This document shows, piece after piece, positions 19,436 through 32,581 of a stretch of DNA of 64,000 bases. Position 1 is the first letter of the stretch, and each line of letters opens with the position of its first letter. The notes below the pieces were generated by a model. It saw nothing but the letters and a program-made list of their open reading frames with translations. It did not search any database and was not told the origin of the DNA. Position numbers and translations under genes: made by a program. Origin of the DNA: Lucifuga dentata (lineage: Eukaryota; Chordata; Actinopteri; Ophidiiformes; Bythitidae); assembly GCA_014773175.1 (NCBI GenBank), contig VXCM01000439.1, positions 62,001 to 126,000 on the forward strand, written 5' to 3'.

Positions 19436-22400
19436 ATGGACGCAAGTGACCACAAGGTACACTTTTATTTCACAATCAAATGGCTTTTGTTTGGGGTCTT
19501 AAATGTTTGTAGTTTTAGCTAGCTAGTAGAATATGCTTTACAGTCAAGGCCCCAACGGAGTCTGGCTAGCATTATTTTTAAAGACTATTGTAATTTATTG
19601 TAATTACAGCTTGAAAACAACAGCGTTGCTTCGTGGAGACGGTTTAGCAGTCAGTAGCTGGTAGTAGCGGTACGATGGGTTTTGGCGTTTATCAGAGAAA
19701 ATAGCAAGCCAGTTGTTCAAATTAGCTAGCCAGCTAAACAGCTAACTGTGGCTTTATTAAGATGTGAACTGATAGCTTCCTTTGTCTTCCATCACAATAT
19801 TTGCATTTTCTGTCTTTTCTCAAAACAGCAACTGAGAGTTTCCCTTGATGATGATAATATGCATTACGTCTGGCAAGTCAGTGTGGGTTAGCTTAGCATG
19901 TAAGCTAAAGCTAAGTGTCCCAGCTGTCAGTTGACGGAGATGATCTTTATAATCAGAGCGACAGTTTAATAACGGGAGATATGTGTAACTATACTATCCT
20001 TGTCTCTATAAGGTTACATTTTAACAACGATTTGAAGCTGAAAAATCAACGCATCCAGTCACGTTGAACTGTGAATAAAGAGACTGTTGTCAGGAGAGGC
20101 ACAGAAGAGAATCATCAGTGGAGGAATGTCTGGTTTTTCTGCATGTATGACATTCCTCTAACTGTTATGTAGAAAGCCTGGCTGCTGAGACTTTGTATTG
20201 TGTAAGGATTATTAAAAGATTTATGTTAACCAGCCAGCAAAGGTAACAATAACATCTGCTTGTTGACATTTAGGGGCTCCTCAGGTCACATATATTAGAG
20301 CCTTGCCAGTGCTGGATTTCTGGTTATTAATGACTTGTGTCAACCATGTATACAGATAATAGTAATATCTGCTAAACTATGTGTGCTCAAAAGGAAATGA
20401 GGCACAAATGTGTGTATTTTCTTTCTGACTAATTGGGTTTAATAATTTATAAACTTATGTTGAGATTTTCATCAGTTGTGTTTTCATCAGTGTGCAAACT
20501 CACTTTAAAACATATACTGTGCTTACTCAACACTTCCATCCTTCCATTAAAGGAACAGATGCTATTCTGATAATGTTTAAAGGCAACTGGTGTAAGTGTT
20601 GCACAAATGCAGGATTGTGAGATCGCTGGCTTCCATTCTAATCAGTACTAGTTCTGTCATACCCAACGGATGCACATCTGTGCCTGACCTCATTGCCTTT
20701 TCCACAATCAGAGCTATTCTCACTCACCCTCTTACTAATGAGCACGCAGACACACACAAACACATGGATACGTTGCTGAATCAAGAGATGGTTCCTCTGT
20801 CTTCCTGCACGCATTAATTTAAATCATTTCTCCATGTGTGTCTATAATTTAAGATCAGCCATTTGTATGGACAGGCCTTCAATGCTGTGTCTTGCTGTGT
20901 AATTAGCTTATCCTCCAGTACTGTCCTGACTTTATCCTCTCAAACTTAATCCTGTAACAACTCCCTGGTGTCTCAGTTGTAGTTTCTAATGCATCCAGAT
21001 CATTAAACCTAAACCCTTGCAGTGGTATTAATCAGAGCAGGGGGGTTGCCTTCACTCCCTCTGGGGTTTTGACACAATCTTTCTTTATGACAGTAGTTAG
21101 GTCTGTTTTACTAAACAGGCTAAACAAGCTCCAGGCACCACATCTTTGCATAGATTAGATAGGATCTATAGCTTACCCAAGGAAAAGTGAGCGAACCACC
21201 CACAGACTGTGGCAGTGGGAAACAATGGCTGTCTGTGTGACATCTACTGGCTGCTTTGATTCTTGATTCATACATCCGACCACTGTTTCAGAGAATTGAG
21301 GGAGCGTCTTTGTATTCTGAACCCTGTCAACTCTTTTCATCCCTCTTGCAAAATGGCAATGATGGCCTCTTTGCCAGAGCCACCACTCTGGGTTGGTCCA
21401 GTGGTACCATGATGCCAGATGATGGGCAGTCACAGATAAGATAAGATGTACTTTATTGTCCCAAGGGAAAACTTGTCTTGGGCTCAAGTGTGCAAGCTGC
21501 ATAAAATGCAGAGGTGAGAAAGATGCTCACAGTCAGCAAAGGAAAAGGCAGTGACCGTGTAGGCTCCATGAAAATGGTAGTTAAGGACCATGCCTGCGAT
21601 TTTGCATGTTTAAACCCAGTAAATACTACAGCATGCACGGTACATTACTGACAGTCAAAATAGCAGTTTTCCTGTTATTTTTCCAAATCTCCTAATCTTT
21701 CAAAATCAAATGTTCAGATGATACCCGCCTAAAAATTCAATGTTTCGCCTGCTAACACCTATGTATGAATGTAGAAGGGACGGTTGTTTTAAAAGCTGTC
21801 TTCTCCTGGAACTATATTCCTGGTGAAAACATTTGGTGCCTGTGTTCATAACTTCTGTCTTTCCCCACTGCAGTTGTCTTAGTCACATATTAAGCTGTCA
21901 GAAATGGCTCTAAAACCTCTGGCAGTTGTCATGTCAACTGATTTCTACAATGTTTTATGTGCTTGTTTTGGTAATTTTACTACGTCATTCCGTAGTATGA
22001 GGAAATGCAGTGCTTTGATTACCCCTAAACAAATGAGGAAGCATGAACACAGGAGCCTGCCGATAGCTAATATTCAAAACAAATCAAAGTTTATTTTATG
22101 TAACTGTTCTGTCTCTCTCTCTCTCCCCCTTCCTCCTTCTCTCTGGCAAGTACTGAGCAAGTTGAAACTTTAAAAATATAGATAATCTCGCACTGCTGTA
22201 GTTTTTACAGTGTATTCATAAATTTGTCTCATAGTAAGCCTTAGGGAATGCAGTTAACATGCGAGAAAGTCAAGGAGTTGGTTGATTGTTGTTTCCATTC
22301 TACATCTAGCATCACATTTTGATTTGTTGTGCTGTGTAGGTCGGCTTTATCAACAAGAAGAAAACAGACTTGTCAATGTGTAGGAACTGATAGTGATTTG

Positions 22401-25400
22401 GGTTATTTTGTTGAGTTTAAGCAAATGATCTTAGGTATAGACAGAGTTCTCTCAGATGCATCATTTATACACTTTCATACAGGAAACCGGCACATATGAT
22501 ACTGTGTTTAGCATGCATTGAAGCCATCTGTGACCCATTCAGAGACAGCTGTCACAAGTCAAACCTTGGTGACAGAGACTCAATTCACTGCAAGACCAAA
22601 CAAGTACAGGATTACATTAAATAAAATAAGTACCTAGTAAAGTTAAATTTTAGTTTCTCTCTTTCATGTACTCTCTCTTTCTCCCTCCCTTTATCTCACT
22701 ATTGTTTAAGAATAGTTAGGGAGTCTGTCATATATGTGTAACTGAAATGTCAACAACTTGATCAAAAATCCCATGCCTAATAGAAATGCCTATTCACCAA
22801 AACCAAACAGAGGAGGATCACAAAGCCAAGTTGGTTAACACATGCTGCCCCACTCAGATCGACCAAAAATGTGGGTTAAGTGTGTCAGTCTGAAAGGGGC
22901 ACCAGTCAGTGGCTTAAGTAATGGATATGCTATGTCTTTGTGCAGGATGTGAAACTGTCAGCTGAAGTGGAACCGTTCATCCCACAGAAGAAAGGTCTAG
23001 AAAGCTCCCTAGTCGGCATGAGTACTTCTGGAGAGCCGGGCGGAGGAGGAGGAGGGGGTGGGAGTGTAGGTGGAGGGGGAGTGGAAACCACACCCATACC
23101 CAGCTACCTCATCACTTGTTACCCTTTTGTCCAGGAGAACCAACCCAACAGGTACTGTTCAGTCTTTCACAGCAGTGGTGAATGGGTGGAGAGTGGGGGG
23201 TAAGGTAGACCAACTTTGAAGGCCATGACTTTACCCCATTGCTGTTAGCACTGGCATAAATATTGTCATTCTCTTTGTCGGTGGAATTGTGGAAAACCTA
23301 GTGTCCCCATTTTGAACTGCCGAAGCAAAACTCTGCTCTCTTCTAGATCTTTCTGTTCACTGTTCTTTTACTATAACAAGAAGAAGACTATATTCCTACT
23401 CTCCTTCCCTGGTGTTATTCTTCACTTTAGAGAGCATGATCAGGTCCAATAAGCAGTGTATTGAAAAAAGGGACTCCAGATTGTTTTGTAGTCCAGCACT
23501 GCTTAATTATGAATGGGCAAACTCCCTTTCCAGAGTTCAATCTGTGTTTCCAAACACTCTTTCTTTGTCTGCAGTGATCTCCTGTATCCTGCACACATCC
23601 GTTCCTCTGTTTCCTTCCTCTTTATTTTGAATACAAGGAAATGCCCTCTATAGAAAGCTGGCTGCAAAAATGTCATCTCGATTCTTATCAACATTTGCGC
23701 AACATTCTACATAGCATGCACACATACACACACCCTAACCAACCAACCATCACGCGCACCACCAGCATAACAGTGCAATAACTATTTAAGCAATATTTGA
23801 TTTTTTTTTGACTGAAGGACAGAATTTCCTGCAGATGAACTATTTGATTTTAATGATTGCCCACTTGATTTAACATACTATTTCCCTTCCCCTTCACAGG
23901 CAGCACCCTATGTATAATGGAGGGGACCTGCGCTGGCAGCAGCCTAACCCCAGCCCTGGTGGTCCTTACCTGGCGTACCCCATCTTGTCTTCCCCCCAGC
24001 CTCCTGTCTCCAATGACTATGCTTACTACCAGATCATGCCTGCCCCCTGCCCACCTGTTATGGGTTTCTACCAGCCATTCCCTGGCACCTATGCTGGGCC
24101 TGTGCAGGCAGGAGTGGTCAACCCTGTTTCAACAGACGTCAGTGAAAGGCCTCTGCCCCTGGGACAAGCATATGGAATAGCCAATCAGAGGGGGAGGGGC
24201 ATGGTCCGACCAAATGTTATCCCAAATGTACAAAAGGTCAACATCCCCACTGTGATAGTCTCACGTTGACGTCACACGTTATTTGTATCACTAAAAAAAG
24301 TGTCGCTCCTCATCCTCCATTCATTTTTTGGTAAGCATGTCCTGCCTCTTTTTCTCTTACAGCAGCAGTTGGGAGTATGCCAGCCCCTAAGGGGTCGCCG
24401 GCCCCCAACCAGGAGTGTAGCTGTGCAGAAGGAGGTGTGCACCTTGGGGCCTGATGGTAGAACCAAGACTGTCCTGCTCGTGGATGCAGCACAGCAGACT
24501 GGTAAAAACAAAAATATTCCATTAACAACGAAATTCAAATCTTACTTTATAGAATGTATACAGAGTTTTTATAATTTAGAAAATGTCTAAAGTGTTCCAG
24601 GCCAAGTAGTATCTGAATATGTGGTGTTCTTAGTTCTGGGAATGAAGAATATTTGAGTATTCATGGTTTCAAGACATTAAGATGAGAATCTTAATGTCCA
24701 AAGATATTGTTCTAGTTCAGGGTTCCCATTTTTAAAACTAGTCAGCCAGAGAAACCAAAAATCAGCCCCACTGAAGTGACAGTTTTTAGTATTTTCTAGT
24801 TCTCTTTATTTATTGTTTGACAAAAAAAAAAATCTCCATTTGTGATAAAGAAAACATCGTATGCAGATAAAATCTACTTATGATGTTGTTATTTCAGCTG
24901 TCAAAATCAGTGGTTGCCGTGTAAAAATGAGAAGCTTATTGGTTGTAGCAGTGGACTAACTGTCACTGGGAATTTCCAACTACATCCTTTAATGTTATGA
25001 TCGATGATGTACTTTCTTCCACTTTGTGACGGAAAGGAAGCAAAAGCTCTAGAAATTCCAGACTGTTGAAGTGATGCTCGCTTCTTTGCTAGATGACAGG
25101 AATCTTTGCTGTCAGCACGGAAGTGGGACACTTGTGTTACAGGTTGAGTTTGATGATACTGATGCCTGACTTCTGAAAGAATAGGAATGCAGAGTTTCCA
25201 GTTGGAGAGTTTCTCGTGTGTATTGAATGAATGTCACCGAGACCTTTATTCTTGAAAATGCTAATGAGCCTGTTTTTTGTTTACTAGTTTGGCATTCTCT
25301 AATCAATTATGGTTTGGCACATGAAAAAATAGGGCAAGCTTTGAAATAATTGGAAAGCCACTGAATCATCTCAGCAGACATCTTGCGCTCTGGGCAGCAG

Positions 25401-28400
25401 CGGGCTGAGTCTTAAGATTTTCAGTCCAACCAGGCACGACACCAGCTGAATAAAGTGATTAGGTCTTCAGCTGCTGTAGTGTTAGGTTGGATTGAAAACC
25501 TGAAGACTTAATCAAAACACTGCTTGATAATGATGATCCTACCGCATCTGCAGATTTTCCTGGTGAGGTGGCAGGGCGAGGCGGTGCCGAGCGATCCAGC
25601 CCCCTGTTGTGGAAGAACCGAACAAAGAGAAGACGAGCGTCCCATACAACTGACAACTACAACGAGCAGGGTGCCAGCGAGGCAGATATCGACAGCGACA
25701 GTGGTTACTGCAGCCCCAAACACAACCAGACGACTGGCGTTACTCAACGTACAGCAGAGACCACATCAGTACCCATGGTAGGTTGGCTCATCACCTCCAG
25801 ACTTCACTGTAGCATTTGTTTTAGCTCATATCTCGGCTAATTAATAGTGGTTAAGAACAGTATTTACACATCTTCTTAATTTGTATCACCTCTCAAAACT
25901 TTGCCTCAAGTCTTAAGGCAGCTTAAAGGACCATACTAGCAATTTTGCATGTTGAAGCCCAATAAATACTACCTGTATACACATTATGTTGCTGACCAAT
26001 TTCCAAAATATAAAACCATATTTTAGTTTTCGTGTTATTTTTGCCAAAGCTCCCTTATCTTTCAAAATCAAATGTTCAGGTGATACCCTTAAAATTCAAT
26101 GTTTTGCCTAACACCTATCTCAGATTGTACAAACATGCAAAACTATTGTTATGGTCCTTTAAATCAATTAATATTTCTGTACATGTAAATCATTTGTGAT
26201 GTAACAATGTTATTTTTAATGGGTAACATTTGTAAAGGTCACATCATCCCAGAAAGAGATATTTGTAAAACACACAATACTGCACTCATGTAATTATGGT
26301 CCATTTAGATAGTAATAATGCAAATCTACTCCTTTCATCTTTTTTGTTTGTTTTTAGGGAGTAGAAGCTGGTGTAATGACAGGTAGGTTTGACCTGACTC
26401 TTACAAATCAGGTAAAAGGAATCTCAACTCACCTTTGTTAATCTGGCTCCTTTGTCTCCCCTAACTTGATCATAGTATTGAAGATTTAGTTTCCTTCCCC
26501 ACATATCATCATATTGTGCTTTTATAGTTGTATATGTTATGCAGAGAGTATATATTACTAAGTAGATGGGAATTTTTCCTTTACCTGAGAATTGCTATCA
26601 ATGTTTCTTGTAATTCACTAACAGGAAACTGGGTAAATGTGGCCTCTCAGGCTACCCAGAAGTCCTGGGGAGACAGGAATGGCCACTTCCACAGAGCAGA
26701 CCAGAGAAAGAACCCACATCAGAGGAACTTCTCACAGGTGCAGTATATCTCTCTGGATGCATATTGTGCAGCATTGAAAAGCTGTATCTGCTCTGACTCC
26801 CCTCCCTCTGTCTCTTTTCTTTCAGGATTTCCACAGTGGGTATCCAGGACGTGTACAACCAACCCATAATCCTAACCAAGCAGAACGAAGGCTCCAGCCA
26901 GGAGTGGCCACTGGTACTGAGCTCACCCCACAGTCCCTCTACTTTGAGGTGAGAGAAGGTTACATAAAATGCAGTGTATTTAACTCTCAATGCAGCACAC
27001 ATGTTGCATTATGCTCAGCACAGAACTACTGTATTGATTTTATTTGAAACTGCTCAGTCAGTGTATTTGTTGTGCTAAAATGCATCCTACATGTTTGTCA
27101 GGACGAAGATGAATTCCCAGACCTAGCCGCAGGAGCGTCTGTCCAGCACAACACTAAACCAGAATCAACACCAGCTCAGACGCAGACACAACCTAAACTC
27201 CCCAAAAACCTGGTAAGGGAAAGCACTTTCTGAAGATTGTCATCTTTAAAGGCTCTATTTTGGTGCACTGATTTACCAAAATGTTTCTCTAAACTCACCA
27301 CAGCTGGATAACCTACCAGAAAACTCACCCATCAGCATTGTTCAAACACCCATCCCTATCACCACCTCTGTCCCCAAGAGGGCCAAGAGCCAGAGGAAGA
27401 AGGCCCTGGCTGCTGCCTTGGCCACCGCACAGGAGTACTCTGAAATCAGCCTGGAACAGAAGAAATTACAGGTATAATTTGTGTGTTTGTCTGGTAATTG
27501 AGTAGCAGTGCCAGAATAAACCTGTTGAAATGTATGTTTATAATTATTCTTTTCTGTCTTGTTTCAGCAATTTTTGGTTAACATTAATTGAATGTCAAGT
27601 ATATAATTTCCAATTGAATCACTACCAGCAGATCTAGTCCTTACCACGACATGATCCCTGTTTGGGATCTCTAGTTGAATATGGCTGGCTGATTAGTGAG
27701 ACTTTGTTCTGCCTTTTGTGGAATTTCCCGACAGGAGGCACTCACCAAAGCAGCAGGGAAGAAGAGTAAAACTCATGTTGAGTTGGACCTTGGGGACATG
27801 CTGGCAGCTCTTGAGAAGCATCAGCAGGCTATGAAGGCCAGACAGCTAACCAATACCAAGCCTCTGTCTTTTACAGGTATCCATAAACACAAATGGTCAT
27901 ATGCAAAATAACACAAGCATACATGTAAGATTTTGTAGTACAGTATAATAGGCCTCAAGTAAATACATGTCTTTTGGGCATTAGTCTTTTTGGCCTTTCT
28001 CTTTTTGTTTTTTTTAACCTTTGGCTTCTTTTTGTTCCTCTATTTAGTCGGGACAACAGCTCCATTTTATGGTTCCACTTCTACCAATGTACCATCCATG
28101 TTAAAGGGTCAACTGCAACCATACTCAGCCCCTCACAATGCCCTGGATTCCACTGCACCCCGTATCAAGCGAGGGAAAGAGAGAGAGATCCCCAAAGTTA
28201 AACGACCAACAGCCCTTAAGAAGGTACATGGTGATTTAAGGATAATAATTTAGGTTTGGTATGTAGAAGTTATTCAGCTTACACAGAAATTGTTTAAAGG
28301 AATGGTGAAATTACATCCATGGGAATTACACTGATCGTCTACCTCAAAGCTACCACTGTGTTGTTTGTGTAGATTATCTTGAAAGAACGTGAGGGGAAGA

Positions 28401-30415
28401 AAGGGAAGCCGAATGTAGAGCAAGAGTCTTCAGGCCAGGAGGAGCATGGAGATGAATGTTTACATTTTACTGATGAGCTTGCACAGGAACCTGCCTCCCA
28501 AGAAGGTGAGCACTGGGTCACATTCAGCATTGTCATTATTCCATTTTCTCCAGACCTCTATTCCATAATACGGTGCCTTATTGTTCATTTCATGTCTGCT
28601 GCTGATGCCACAGAGAATGGCCTGAGCGTGCCCAGTGATGCGTCTCTTTCCCCGGCCAGTCAGAACTCACCATACAGCATCACCCCAGTATCACAGGGTT
28701 CCCCTGCCAGCTCCGGCATTGGGAGTCCCATGGCCTGTAATACTATCACCAAGATCCACAGCCGACGCTTCAGAGAGTAAGTACACGTGTTTCTCCCACA
28801 TGGGCTGAGAAGCAGCATTTTGAATGCAGCAGACCTTTGGTAGGAATCCCAGAAATTTGAAATTCACAGAAGAGAAATGCATGAAATAACACAGTGATTA
28901 GCAACAGAAATATTTTTCCCACCCCAAAATCACAGAGCCTCAGCTGTGACAAGCATAGCCCAGAAGTTAATGGGTGTTTTTAAAGGCGGAACTATACAAT
29001 AAAGAATTGTAAAGTACGGCACAGATGCCCAGCACGTTGCCCATTCTCTGCAAAAATGTATGCTAGTGATCACAAATACAGCTTTGTTCCTCAACGTCCT
29101 GGGATCCATTGTCCCAGCCCACCCATCTCTAACTCATTTTACATTTAAAGCCTCCAAACAGACTCTGTAGCCAAGCTCCTCCTCTCAGCTCTGGCCACCG
29201 AGATGCTTGTTCCTCAGACCACACAACGTCAACCTTCCTAGATTTTTTTTTTTTTTTTTTTTTTTAAGCAGAGCCACAGGGTGGCTTATGCGTGCTATCC
29301 TGTGGCTCTGCTTTTCTTCTTTTCTTCTCCTCATTCAGAAAAGGGGTCACATAGTAACAAATGTGGCAGCATGATTATAACCAACAAGCAGTTAAACACT
29401 GTTGTCATAAACAGTTGCATATACTCATTGCGATCTAGTACACTGTAATGATGGATCAGACTGATGCCTCATTTTTACTATAATTGGTATATTTTACATA
29501 GTTTACTCAATAATGCTGCTTCAATTGGTTACTTACTGGTTACCATTGCAAATAAAAAGATCCCAGGCAAAAAGACTTGTGATTAAATGTGGAGAGAAAA
29601 AGAGCCCTGAATGTAGAGAATCCAAGAAAATAGAGAGAATTTCATTGAGACACAAGTAGCCCCATCATCTCCGTCTAAAGAATTTCACTGCTTGGAGTGT
29701 GAGTTGTCAGCCGGTATCAGTTGGACACTGCTAGAGTACAGTAACATGCCACCAAAAAAATAAGTTAAGACTAAAGCTTAAAAAAAGACTAAAGCTAAAG
29801 ACTAACATTAGTGTTAATCGTGATCATTATCAACTACCAAAAAAGACTTTTCTCAGCATATGTGGATTTGTGAGCCTCCATTAATTGTTTTTGCTTTGTC
29901 CTATCATGTACATTTCCTCTGCAGGTACTGTAACCAGGTGCTTAGCAAGGAAATCGATGAGAGCGTGACTCTGCTGTTGCAGGAACTGGTTCGCTTCCAG
30001 GAGCGGGTTTACCAGAAGGACCCCAGCAAGGCTAAGTCCAAACGTCGCCTGGTCATGGGTCTCAGAGAGGTCACCAAGCACATGAAGTTGCAGAAGATTA
30101 AGTGTGTCATCATCTCTCCTAACTGTGAGAAGATCCAGGCCAAAGGTGAGAGGCCAAGAAAGCTGTGGCAGTCATGTCTTCTTCAGCCGTCTACATTAGA
30201 TCAGCTTGCCTTGAGGATCAGACCTCACTCATATCTTTTGCACGACCTGAGATCAAAGCTTTTCCTGAATGAGGAGTAAGCATGTTTGTGTTTGTTGAAC
30301 TAATAAATGTGCCACTAGAGAGCATACACTGCTTACAAACCTAGCTGCCAGAGATCAATACATGCTGAGCGATACACACCATCCATTATCTACAGCATGT
30401 GTGTGTGTGTGTATG

Positions 30416-30448
<33 letters not shown>

Positions 30449-31868
30449 ATGTATATATATATATATATATATATACTGTATATACAATGTCAATATTACC
30501 AAAAACTATGTAGTTAGCTGGTGTTTCTGTTGTTTATATTTTTTCCAAATGCTCAACATTTTCAGAATCTTTGATCTTGTTACTGTTTGCAGGTGGTTTG
30601 GATGAAGCTTTATACAAAGTAATTGCCATGGCCAGGGACCAGGAGATTCCATTTGTTTTCGCCTTGGGCAGAAAGGCTCTGGGACGCTGTGTCAACAAAC
30701 TAGTGCCTGTTAGTGTGGTTGGCATCTTCAACTTTTCTGGAGCTGAGGTAAGGCTTCTTAAACCCATTACTTTTTCAAGTAACTGTAATTGCCTCAGAAT
30801 TTTTGTAAAGTAAATAAGTGATCTAAGCTGGAAAGTAGATATTTTGGTGGGATTCAGTCTTTGACCCACCGAGTACGTTTGAGTACTGTTGTGCCGCTTA
30901 CCAACTTGGTTTGACTCCTCTTCTCCTGCAGGGTCTGTTCAACCGTTTGGTGTCTCTGACCGAAGAGGCCAGAAAGGCCTACAAGGACATGGTGTCGGCT
31001 CTGGAGCAGGAGCAGGCTGAGGAGGCGCTGAAGAATGTCAAGAAAGTTACACACCACATGGGTCACTCGCGCAACCCTTCTGCTGCATCCGCCATCTCCT
31101 TCTGCTCTGTCTTCTCCGAGCCCATCTCAGAAGTCAATGAAAAGGAGTACGGTAAGCCACCGCTTCCTCGTTCTCGGCTCTTTCTGACTTATCTTTGCTG
31201 TAGTTCTGTCTCCTATGTAGTATCTCTGGAACATAACAAGCCTGTTAATTCTCACAGAGACGAACTGGAGGAGTATGGTGGAGACCTCAGACGCCCTGGA
31301 GCCCACAGAGGTTGAGCCAAGCTGCCCTGCTCCTTCCACAGCCGCACAGAAAGACAACGAGGCCTCGGTGGCAAATACTAGTGCAGCTCCTCCCGGCTCT
31401 GCTGCTCCCCTGTCCAGGGCAGGACCGCTCACACAGGGCACCGGTGAGAGGGACGAGGTCCGTGTAGACGACCGGTTGGAGCTGGCCTCTCAGCAGAGCA
31501 CAGAGACGGGCTCTCTGGACGGGAGCTGCAGGGACCCGCTGAACTCCTCCATCACCTCCACAACCTCCACCCTTGTCCCTGGAATGTTGGAGGAGGCCGA
31601 GGAGGAGGAGGAGGAGGAGGAGGACTACACCCCCGAACCAATTTCTGTGGAGGTGCCCACGCTCAGCAGCCGCATTGAATCCTGGGTGTCAAAGACCTTG
31701 GAGAACATGCAGCTGGGAAAGAGCCAGGACAGCACAGAAGAGGAAGAGGAAGAGGAGGACGAAGAGGAGAGAGGGCCGAGCGAAGATGACGAGGACCTTG
31801 AATCTGACATCGCAGAGACAAGAATGGAGAGCATGCAGAAGGTGGAGATTAAGAAGGTCGCTGGTTGA
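19436..31868 (+). CDS. secisbp2l: SECIS-binding protein 2-like
   Basis: Paralogue of SBP2, the factor that binds SECIS elements for selenocysteine insertion; the role of the -like protein is less clear. Eighteen exons join in frame to about 1092 residues (human about 1101): 19436-19456, 22946-23151, 23900-24227, 24363-24501, 25554-25777, 26358-26382, 26625-26737, 26826-26948, 27102-27212, 27304-27471, 27735-27876, 28048-28223, 28373-28505, 28614-28776, 29925-30145, 30593-30747, 30932-31151, 31258-31868. Conserved N-terminal motifs are VKLSAEVEPFIPQKK, TPIPSYLITCYPFVQEN and GASEADIDSDSGYCSPKH. SID-like motifs are AQEYSEISLEQKKLQ and LDLGDMLAALEKHQQ (about 475-520). The L7Ae RNA-binding domain (about 690-870) has REVTKHMKLQKIKCVIISPN and PFVFALGRKALGRCVNKLVP. 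The tail is strongly acidic. The exon 3 donor could instead be at 24236 (three more residues). Exon 2 encodes an unusual glycine run. Confidence 0.95.
21433..21505. repeat. teleost interspersed-repeat tail (second copy)
   Basis: ACAGATAAGATAAGATGTAC followed by TTTATTGTCCCAAGGGAAA matches the style of the 1288-1360 repeat and is better preserved. Confidence 0.5.
21581..21831 (+). mobile_element. TTAA-flanked MITE, copy 2 (3' truncated)
   Basis: Starts with TTAAGGACCATGCC, then TTTTGCATGTTTAAACCCAG. It carries the shared interior words AATCTTTCAAAATCAAATG and CTTCTCCTGGAACTA, and stops without the right inverted terminus. Same orientation as the 62430 copy. Confidence 0.7.
25923..26162 (+). 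mobile_element. TTAA-flanked MITE, copy 3 (internally deleted, 240 bp)
   Basis: TTAA at 25923-25926 and 26159-26162 bounds AAAGGACCATACTAGCAATT and its inverted counterpart ending ATGGTCCTTT. The interior retains ATCTTTCAAAATCAAATGTT. It lies in SECISBP2L intron 5. Confidence 0.75.
28777..29924 (+). other. SECISBP2L intron 14, with a 14-bp inverted repeat
   Basis: A 1.15 kb intron. It contains a T23-type homopolymer followed by AGCAGAGCCACAGG (29267-29280) and its exact inverse CCTGTGGCTCTGCT (29299-29312), with an 18-nt loop. No exon was seen. Confidence 0.6.
30392..30477. repeat. GT/AT compound microsatellite in SECISBP2L intron 15
   Basis: Two blocks of GT followed by AT alternate: GTGTGTGTATGTATATATAT, then again. 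Confidence 0.85.
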
Positions 31869-31879
31869 TGTCATGCCTC

Positions 31880-31917
<38 letters not shown>

Positions 31918-32548
31918 NTCCCCCCCCTGCTCTCACACACTCTCTCTCTCTTTCGTTTCTCTCACACATCCCTCTTCATGCTTTGTCCTTCATTTTTAAC
32001 CCCTGACACCAGACATAATCTCAGGTATCCAACAAACCAGCCATCTGACCAACACACACAGACCATAACAGAAAAACTGACCAACTTGCACACAGGCAGG
32101 GGTGCAGACCAAACAACTGCTAACACATACAGAGCCCCCTCCGCTTTGTCATGCTAATGGAAACCCAACACTTACGACTTAAAAACAGCTGTCTTTGACC
32201 CATAACCTGTTTACACTTGAATTCAGAGGGAAGTTTTGGTTTCTTCCTCTGAAACTGAACTCTCTTGGAGTCGGGGACGTGTCTCGGTAAGTGTTGAGAG
32301 AGCTGAGCGTGTCCAGATGCAGCATGTCGCAGTATCTGGAGGAAGGTTGGATCTTTTCAGCTCCCATTTTCATTTGTATTGTTGAGCTCCACAGGTTTAC
32401 AGCTCTGCCTGTGCTTGTATGTGTTTGGACACACACACACACACCATTTTGTATGTTAACAATCACAGGCACATAGTTTGCATTTACTTTGCTGTGTTAA
32501 TAGCTTAATATTTTACTTTGCTGTGTTTATTAGCTTTATCCTCATACA

Positions 32549-32581
<33 letters not shown>

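Larger units (their letters stand above)
19457..22945 (+). other. SECISBP2L intron 1 (3.5 kb)
   Basis: No exon recognised inside. It holds a teleost repeat tail (21433-21505) and a truncated MITE (21581-21831). The first 300 bp are rich in GCTAGC-type words. Confidence 0.6.

Noticed and set aside
31573..32157. 194-codon frame overlapping the last SECISBP2L exon
   Set aside because: It is a shifted-frame shadow of the acidic GAG-rich coding sequence and CT microsatellite.
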